Source: Polyangium sp. 6x1 (lineage in GTDB: Bacteria > Myxococcota_A > Polyangia > Polyangiales > Polyangiaceae). From it: a stretch of DNA of 64,000 bases. A program made the position numbers and the translations under genes. The stretch covers positions 124,001 through 188,000 of the forward strand of contig NZ_JARZHH010000009.1 in the NCBI RefSeq assembly GCF_029946515.1, written 5' to 3'. Numbering within the stretch: the first letter of the stretch is position 1; each line of letters starts with the position of its first letter. Positions 59,291-64,000 of this stretch are shown piece by piece. The notes below the pieces were generated by a model. It was given only the letters and a program-made list of their open reading frames with translations. It was not told where the DNA came from and ran no database searches.

Positions 59291-60778
59291 TCACTGCGTC
59301 AGAAAAAACACGACGGCGCCCACCGTGATCCCCACGAGGACCGCGATCGGGACGAGGAGCCAGAAGCTCGTGCCGCCCTTCTTCTTGCGTGACGCCGCGC
59401 GAGGTTTGTCGGTGGCGAGCGGGGCCGCCGCGGGCTTTTTCGTCCGGTCGTCGGCCTTCACGGTCACGACCATCGGCGGCTTCGGCGACGAGGGCTTTTT
59501 CGCGCCCGGCGGAGGCTCGCGGCCCGTCGCGAGCGTGTCCGTGACCGACGGCGCGGCGGGGATCGTGGGCGAGGAGCCGAGGACGGGCTCGGCGTCAGCC
59601 GGGACGCGGATGATGACGCCTTCCTTCGAGGTCTTGCCGCCCTCGGGATCGGTGTCGTGATCGGCGTCGGCCGGGGCGATGGGCTTGAGGGCCTTGCGCT
59701 TGACCGTGAGCTGCTCGGAGGGGAGCGTCGATTGCTCGGGGATCGTGGCGTGCGCGACGCGGACCGACTCGACCGGGACCTCCGCGATGTTGCGGCGCGA
59801 GGGAGGAAGCGGCCCGGCCTCGTCGCGCGCGGTGCCGCCGAGCCGATGCGGCGTGGTGCGTAGCTCCGGCAGGACCTTTTCGAGCGCGGCCTTGAGCTCG
59901 GCAGCGTTCTGCTGCCGCTGCGCGGGCCACTTTTCGAGCGCCGTGAGGATGATCGCCTCGAGCCCCTTGTGCATGAAGGGCGTGGCGTGGCTCGGCCGCG
60001 GCGGCGGCTGGCGGATGTGCTTCAAGGCGATGTCGATGATGGAGTCGCCGCTGAAGGGGATCTGGCCGGTGACGAGCTGATAGAGGAGCACGCCGCACGC
60101 GTAGATGTCGCTGCGCGGGTCGACGGACTCGCCGCGGCACTGCTCGGGCGACATGTACTCGGGCGTGCCGACGATGACGCCGACGGTGGTGATCGCGGAG
60201 CTCGGCGCGGCGCTGATGGGCGCCGCGTCTGCGCTTTCCCCCTCCTTCGGCTCCTTGAGCTCCTTGTCGAGGATCTTGGCGATGCCGAAGTCGAGGACCT
60301 TGATGCGCTCGCGGCCGGCGGCGTCGGGCTGGCCGAGGATCATGATGTTCTCGGGCTTCAAGTCGCGGTGCACGACGCCCTGCTCGTGCGCGACCGTGAG
60401 CACGTCGCAGACCTCCATCAAGATCCGCGCGGCCCTCGCCTCGGACAGGCGCCGCTCGATCGAGAGGATCTCGAAGAGATCGCGGCCCTGGAGCAGCTCC
60501 ATCGCGATGTAGGCGACGTTCCCGTCGACGCCGTAATCGATGATCTGGACGGTGTTCCGGTGGTTCAAGCGCGAGGCGGCCTTGGCCTCGCGGCGGAAGC
60601 GCTTGGCGAACGTGGTGTCGCGCGCGAGCTCCGGGTGCATGACCTTGACCGCGACCTCGCGCGGGTCGGCGTCCTGCACGCCGCGGTACACGGTCGCCAT
60701 GGCTCCCTCGCCGAGGAACGAGGTGATCCGGAACCGACCTGCCAGGGTGCTTCCGATGAGGGCCGCGGCGGTGCTCAT
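59291..60778 (-). CDS. Membrane-anchored Ser/Thr protein kinase
   Basis: A 495-residue eukaryote-type kinase. Kinase motifs are complete: GEGAMATVYRG (loop), AVKVMHPELA (Lys), HRDLKPENIMIL (catalytic loop), VLDFGIAKIL (DFG), GTPEYMSPEQCRGE (activation segment) and DIYACGVLLYQLVTGQIPF. A disordered Pro/Lys-rich region follows (about residues 320-465), and a C-terminal helix FWLLVPIAVLVGITVGAVVF anchors it, leaving only about five residues outside. Myxobacteria encode many such kinases. It is divergent from the CAP lipoprotein with 44 bases between starts, so the two probably share control. Confidence 0.92.
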   Translation of the reverse strand: MSTAAALIGSTLAGRFRITSFLGEGAMATVYRGVQDADPREVAVKVMHPELARDTTFAKRFRREAKAASRLNHRNTVQIIDYGVDGNVAYIAMELLQGRDLFEILSIERRLSEARAARILMEVCDVLTVAHEQGVVHRDLKPENIMILGQPDAAGRERIKVLDFGIAKILDKELKEPKEGESADAAPISAAPSSAITTVGVIVGTPEYMSPEQCRGESVDPRSDIYACGVLLYQLVTGQIPFSGDSIIDIALKHIRQPPPRPSHATPFMHKGLEAIILTALEKWPAQRQQNAAELKAALEKVLPELRTTPHRLGGTARDEAGPLPPSRRNIAEVPVESVRVAHATIPEQSTLPSEQLTVKRKALKPIAPADADHDTDPEGGKTSKEGVIIRVPADAEPVLGSSPTIPAAPSVTDTLATGREPPPGAKKPSSPKPPMVVTVKADDRTKKPAAAPLATDKPRAASRKKKGGTSFWLLVPIAVLVGITVGAVVFFLTQ

Positions 60779-60809
60779 ACGAACGGGAACATCCGGCAGC
60801 CTATCGCGA

Positions 60810-60815
60810 TAAGAT
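60810..60815 (+). promoter_or_regulatory. -10-like box for the CAP lipoprotein gene
   Basis: TAAGAT lies 7 bases upstream of the ATG at 60823, leaving no space for a ribosome-binding site. It resembles the leaderless arrangement seen for other lipoprotein genes in the window. No clear -35 was found. Confidence 0.3.
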
Positions 60816-60822
60816 GCCCCGC

Positions 60823-61392
60823 ATGGTGAAAATGTGCCGCTTGGCTTCGTTCCGCGGGTCCGTTTGGCCCATCCTGCCCGTCCTCGCAGCGCTCGGCCTC
60901 GCCCCATGGACGCTGGGTTGCTCGACGGTCGAGTACGCCGACAGCGTGAGCCAGGCGAATCCGCTGGACGCCATCGAGAGCGATCTCGTCGGCCGGCTGA
61001 ACGACATGCGCACGAAGGCAGGCGTGCCGATCTTGAAGGTCTGCGCGACGCTGAACCAGTCCGCGTCGGCGCACAGCGACGACATGCGGGACAAGGGTTA
61101 CCTCAAGGACATCGGGCCGGACGGATCCACGGCGGTGACGCGCGCTTGTGAGGCCGGATTCTCCGTGGCGTGCGACGGGAGCATCGGGATGGCCGAGCTC
61201 CTGGCGAAGGGAAACGCCGTGGCCTCGGCGACGCTCGACCAGTGGGCCGCGGACACAGGGACGCAGCCGGTCCTCGTGAACGGGGATTTTTTGACGGTCG
61301 GGGTGGGGCGATCGATGGGCGGAGAGACGGCAGTCTGGACGCTCGATCTCGCAGCGGCGGACGATCCGAGCTGTGACGACGCGGCGCCGTAG
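60823..61392 (+). CDS. CAP-superfamily (SCP-like) lipoprotein
   Basis: A 189-residue exported protein. Signal peptide WPILPVLAALGLAPWTLGC with lipobox LGC, then a CAP fold: ESDLVGRLNDMRTKAGVPIL, LNQSASAHSDDMRDKGYLKD, SIGMAELLAKGNAVASATLD, and VGVGRSMGGETAVWTLDLA. The Glu of the GMAEL motif is present, but the two His residues typical of the CAP cavity are not obvious, so the role is more likely binding than catalysis. The start was chosen at 60823 from the promoter position; ATG 60814 is the alternative. Confidence 0.82.
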   Translation: MVKMCRLASFRGSVWPILPVLAALGLAPWTLGCSTVEYADSVSQANPLDAIESDLVGRLNDMRTKAGVPILKVCATLNQSASAHSDDMRDKGYLKDIGPDGSTAVTRACEAGFSVACDGSIGMAELLAKGNAVASATLDQWAADTGTQPVLVNGDFLTVGVGRSMGGETAVWTLDLAAADDPSCDDAAP

Positions 61393-61401
61393 CAGGCGCT
61401 G

Positions 61402-62961
61402 TCAGCTCTTCAGATCGAGCGCGGCTTCGAGGATGGGCCGCGCGCCCTGGATCGCCGCGCGGTGCGAGTAGAACGCGAGGCCGCGGCGTCCGCCGAGCTC
61501 CTCGCCGCCGCCCGCGCGGCCAGGGCCGCCGTGCACGCTCTGCGGCAAGACCGTGCCCGGGCCCGGCGTCTGGTCGGCGATCTTCTCGCTGCCGAAGTAC
61601 AGGCGACCGTGGTACGGGGACAAACCGAAGATCATGTCGGTGACGAAGGCCCGATCGTCGCTGTACACCGAGCCGACGAGCATGCCGCCGCCGCGGCGGA
61701 CGAGGTCCGTCGCGCGAGCCGAGGAGCCGTCGTAGGGGACGATCGTGGCGCAGGGGCCAAAGACCTCGTGCTGGTGGACGTCACGCGCCGCATCGGGATC
61801 CTTGCAGTGGAGCAGCGTGGGCGGGACGAAGTAGCCCTTACCGTCCTGCGCGCCGACGCGCTCGAACGCGCCTTCGCCGAGGACGATCGAGGCCTCCGCA
61901 GAGAGCTTCTGGATGCCGGCGCGGATGTCGCGGAGCTGCGCGGCCGTCGCGAGCGGGCCGACGGTGACGCCTTCGAGGGCAGGGTCGCCGACCTTGATGT
62001 CGCGCAGCAAGCTGACGAGCTCGTCCTTGATCTCGGCCTCGATCGCCGAAGGGACGAGGATGCGGCGGATGGCGGTGCACTTCTGCCCAGCCTTCTGCGT
62101 GATGTCGCGGGAGACCTCGCGCAGGAACATGCGGTACGTGTCGGAGCCCGAGGCGACGTCGGGCCCGAGGACAGCCGTGTTGAGGCTGTCGGCCTCGATG
62201 TTGAGGCGCACCGAGCCATGCACGACGGCAGGCATGGCGCGGAGGCGCGCGCCGGTGTCCGCGGAGCCGGTGAAGGCGAGGACGTCCTGGCCGCCGAGGT
62301 GATCGAGCATGTCGCCGGGCGCGCCCGCGATGAAGGAGAAGGCGCCCGCGGGGAGGATGTTCGCATCGACGAACAGGCGAGCGATCCGGTACGCGAGGAG
62401 CGCGGTGCTCGTCGCCGGCTTGGAGACGACGGGCATGCCGGCGAGCAGCGCGCAAGCGGCCTTCTCGGCGAGGCCCCAGGCGGGGAAGTTGAAGGCGTTG
62501 ATGTGCACCGCGACGCCCGCGCGGGGGACGAGGACGTGGTAGCCGAAGAAACGAGGGCTCCGGCCGAGCTTCTCGCCCTCGCCGTCGACGAGGAAACGAG
62601 CGTCGCCGAGCTGCTTGCCGAGCTCGGCGTAATACGCGAGCGTGCCGGAGGCGCCGTCGATGTCGAACTTCGCGTCGCTGCGGGTGTTGCCACCGTTCTG
62701 GATGGCGACCTCGATCAGGGCGTCGCGGTTCGCGTGGATGGCGCGGGACAAGGCGAGGAGCAGCTCGCCGCGCTGCGCGAACGAGAGGGCGCGGAGCGCA
62801 GGGCCGCCGACGTCGCGGGCAAACGAGAGAGCTCGTGCGAAGTCGATGCCCTCGGTGCTGGCCTCCGCGATCGGCTCTTCGGTCGTCGGATTGACGAGCG
62901 CGGCGGCCTTGCCGGAGCCGTGAACCCAGGCGCCTGACACGTAACTGGCAAGTCGTTCCAT
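61402..62961 (-). CDS. Aldehyde dehydrogenase of PaaZ/BoxD type
   Basis: A 519-residue NAD(P)-dependent aldehyde dehydrogenase. The catalytic Cys is in QKAGQKCTAIRRILVP, and other landmarks are VLVPRAGVAVHINAFNFPAW, PVVSKPATSTALLAYRIARL, DVLAFTGSADTGARLRAMP and QHEVFGPCATIVPYDG. This pattern matches the aldehyde-dehydrogenase half of PaaZ and BoxD, which oxidise CoA-linked semialdehydes in phenylacetate or benzoyl-CoA breakdown. No hydratase domain follows, so BoxD-type is closest. No other aromatic-degradation gene is in the window, so the substrate is uncertain. The ATG at 62961 gives the family N-terminus MERLASYVSG. Confidence 0.9.
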   Translation of the reverse strand: MERLASYVSGAWVHGSGKAAALVNPTTEEPIAEASTEGIDFARALSFARDVGGPALRALSFAQRGELLLALSRAIHANRDALIEVAIQNGGNTRSDAKFDIDGASGTLAYYAELGKQLGDARFLVDGEGEKLGRSPRFFGYHVLVPRAGVAVHINAFNFPAWGLAEKAACALLAGMPVVSKPATSTALLAYRIARLFVDANILPAGAFSFIAGAPGDMLDHLGGQDVLAFTGSADTGARLRAMPAVVHGSVRLNIEADSLNTAVLGPDVASGSDTYRMFLREVSRDITQKAGQKCTAIRRILVPSAIEAEIKDELVSLLRDIKVGDPALEGVTVGPLATAAQLRDIRAGIQKLSAEASIVLGEGAFERVGAQDGKGYFVPPTLLHCKDPDAARDVHQHEVFGPCATIVPYDGSSARATDLVRRGGGMLVGSVYSDDRAFVTDMIFGLSPYHGRLYFGSEKIADQTPGPGTVLPQSVHGGPGRAGGGEELGGRRGLAFYSHRAAIQGARPILEAALDLKS

Positions 62962-63021
62962 CGGTCCGCGCTCTATACCGCGGACACGCGCCACGCGGAA
63001 CCCGGGAGCGCAGCCACCGAA

Positions 63022-63093
63022 CCAGCAGCCATACGCTGGGGTAGCGCGCCGCCCGCGCGGCGCGCGTAGGGGGCCGGCCCGAGCCGGCCCCCT
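63022..63093 (+). repeat. Conserved head plus two hairpins, copy 2 (with terminator hairpin)
   Basis: CCAGCAGCCATAC (63022-63034) and GGGTAG are followed by a GCGCGCC/GGCGCGC hairpin (63045-63066) and a perfect 11-bp hairpin (63068-63078 with 63083-63093). The latter begins 6 bases beyond the stop of the minus-strand gene at 63099 and is a good terminator for it. Same architecture as 53054-53138. Confidence 0.65.
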
Positions 63094-63098
63094 CTTGA

Positions 63099-64000
63099 TC
63101 AATCCATGAAGTCGGGGTCGTCGCAGGCGGCCTGGCGGAGGGCGCGCTTCGTGACGGTCTTGTTCGAGGATTGGCCCTTCTTCGTCTTGATCTCGACGCT
63201 GTCGGGCGTGTCCTGGAACCAGAACTCGATCGTGGTGGGCAGCTCCCAGATGTTCTTCGTCCGGTCGAGGGCCTTGAAGCGGTTGTTGTTGCCGAGCCCG
63301 ACGTTGATCGTCTTGTACTCGTCCGTCTGGACGATGAAGCACGTGTTCGAGTCGGCCGTGCGGCCGGGGGCGTAGACGTAGCCGTTCGTGCCCGACTTGA
63401 ACTCGAAGGTGAAGCTCTCGAGGACCTTGCCGCTCGCGTCCTTCGCTTCGAGCTTGTGGGGGCCGCTCGCCACGTTCTTCGTGACGACGACCGCCGCGTT
63501 CTCCGTGGGCGCGTTCTTCAGGTCCTTGGCGAGCTCCTCACCGTCGAGCGTGACGGTCACGCCGTCCTTGCCCGTGACGTTGATGATGCGGACCGAAGGG
63601 TGCGTGGCGCCGTACCAAGCGAACCCGCCGAGACCGATGATGCCCACGACCACGGCGACACCGATGCCCACGACCTTGAGCATGTTCATCTGGAAGCCGC
63701 CGCCCTGCGTGTGCTGCGGCATGGGCGCGCCCATCGGAACGCCCATCGGCGGCGCGCCCATCGGAACGCCCATCGGCGGCGCGCCCATCGGAGCGCCCAT
63801 CGGCGGCGCGCCCATCGGAACGCCCATCGGCGGCGCGCCCATCGGAGCGCCCATCGGCGGCGCGCCCATCGGCATCCCGGGCTGCGGGCCGTACCCCATC
63901 CCCGGCGGACCCCCATATCCCTGCTGCGGATCCCCGCCCATCGGAGGTCCACCCATCCCCGGCTGCGGGCCATACCCGGGCTGCTGCGGCGGGCCATACC
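63099..64000 (-). CDS. Low-complexity Gly/Pro/Met/Gln-rich membrane protein, 5' end outside window
   Basis: The frame continues past the window edge; about 300 residues are visible. The N-terminal part is disordered, with PQQPGYGPQPGM-like repeats and then MGAPPMGVPMGAPPMGAP repeats from nearly perfect 27-bp DNA repeats (63731-63866). One membrane helix (VVGIGVAVVVGIIGLGGFAW) follows, then a beta-rich domain of about 160 residues (VTVTLDGEELAKDLKNAPTE; ASGPHKLEAKDASGKVLESF) resembling a PEGA-type surface domain. Gene end is marked by a strong hairpin. No function is known; its topology, with the basic/hydrophobic helix, suggests the C-terminal domain lies outside the cytoplasm. Confidence 0.78.
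   Translation of the reverse strand, partial: YGPPQQPGYGPQPGMGGPPMGGDPQQGYGGPPGMGYGPQPGMPMGAPPMGAPMGAPPMGVPMGAPPMGAPMGAPPMGVPMGAPPMGVPMGAPMPQHTQGGGFQMNMLKVVGIGVAVVVGIIGLGGFAWYGATHPSVRIINVTGKDGVTVTLDGEELAKDLKNAPTENAAVVVTKNVASGPHKLEAKDASGKVLESFTFEFKSGTNGYVYAPGRTADSNTCFIVQTDEYKTINVGLGNNNRFKALDRTKNIWELPTTIEFWFQDTPDSVEIKTKKGQSSNKTVTKRALRQAACDDPDFMD

Overview
The window is very GC-rich DNA with dense genes and long spurious open frames on the non-coding strands. Many lipoproteins have Gly/Ser-rich linkers. There are also a membrane-tethered Ser/Thr kinase, a Roadblock/LC7 protein, huge TPR proteins and a PAS kinase. Together these suggest a myxobacterium (Myxococcota), probably of the Polyangiales/Sorangiineae; this is inferred from gene content, as no rRNA is present. 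About 46 protein genes were identified. The first and last run off the window. No tRNA, rRNA, CRISPR array, insertion sequence or prophage was found.

Layout. 1-8 kb: end of a giant TPR protein, a histone-H1-like protein fused to a degenerate Fic domain, and endonuclease III with a Lys-rich tail. 7-15 kb (minus strand): Roadblock, aroQ, accB and accC, then a 1260-residue flavin/Fe-S oxidoreductase followed by meaB. 15-23.7 kb: an aconitase-like protein without its cluster cysteines, a DUF4139 lipoprotein, a sulfatase-fold lipoprotein and an MrfA-like helicase. 23.8-26.3 kb: a lipoprotein-maturation operon with two tandem lspA genes and lgt. 26.4-32.3 kb: lipoproteins, an XRE-cupin regulator, folD, a trxC-like thioredoxin and unknown genes. 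32.6-46 kb: envelope genes, namely a lytic transglycosylase fused to an M16-like domain, two tandem membrane paralogs, an M61-like peptidase, a DUF4091 lipoprotein and an FG-GAP/CARDB lipoprotein. 46-50.3 kb: Tim44-like and TPM proteins, trpS and a GrpB-family protein. 50.3-53 kb: a tandem repeat array followed by a tightly coupled AAA ATPase / nuclease-remnant / SLOG cassette. 53-64 kb: a degenerate sensor kinase, the ATP-grasp/alpha-E/transglutaminase operon, a Ser/Thr kinase, a CAP lipoprotein, an aldehyde dehydrogenase and a low-complexity membrane protein.

Most notable features. First, a dispersed element of four consecutive hairpins (A-B-C-D) whose stems change by compensatory substitutions. 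It occupies every convergent gene gap larger than 10 bp in the window, twice as head-to-head inverted pairs around a related spacer. Second, a Septu (PtuAB)-like defence cassette whose HNH partner appears to have lost its catalytic core, preceded by six 43-bp tandem repeats. Third, a recurrent pattern of enzymes that keep their fold but lose catalytic residues (Fic, aconitase, class II amidotransferase, M16 peptidase, receiver/kinase).
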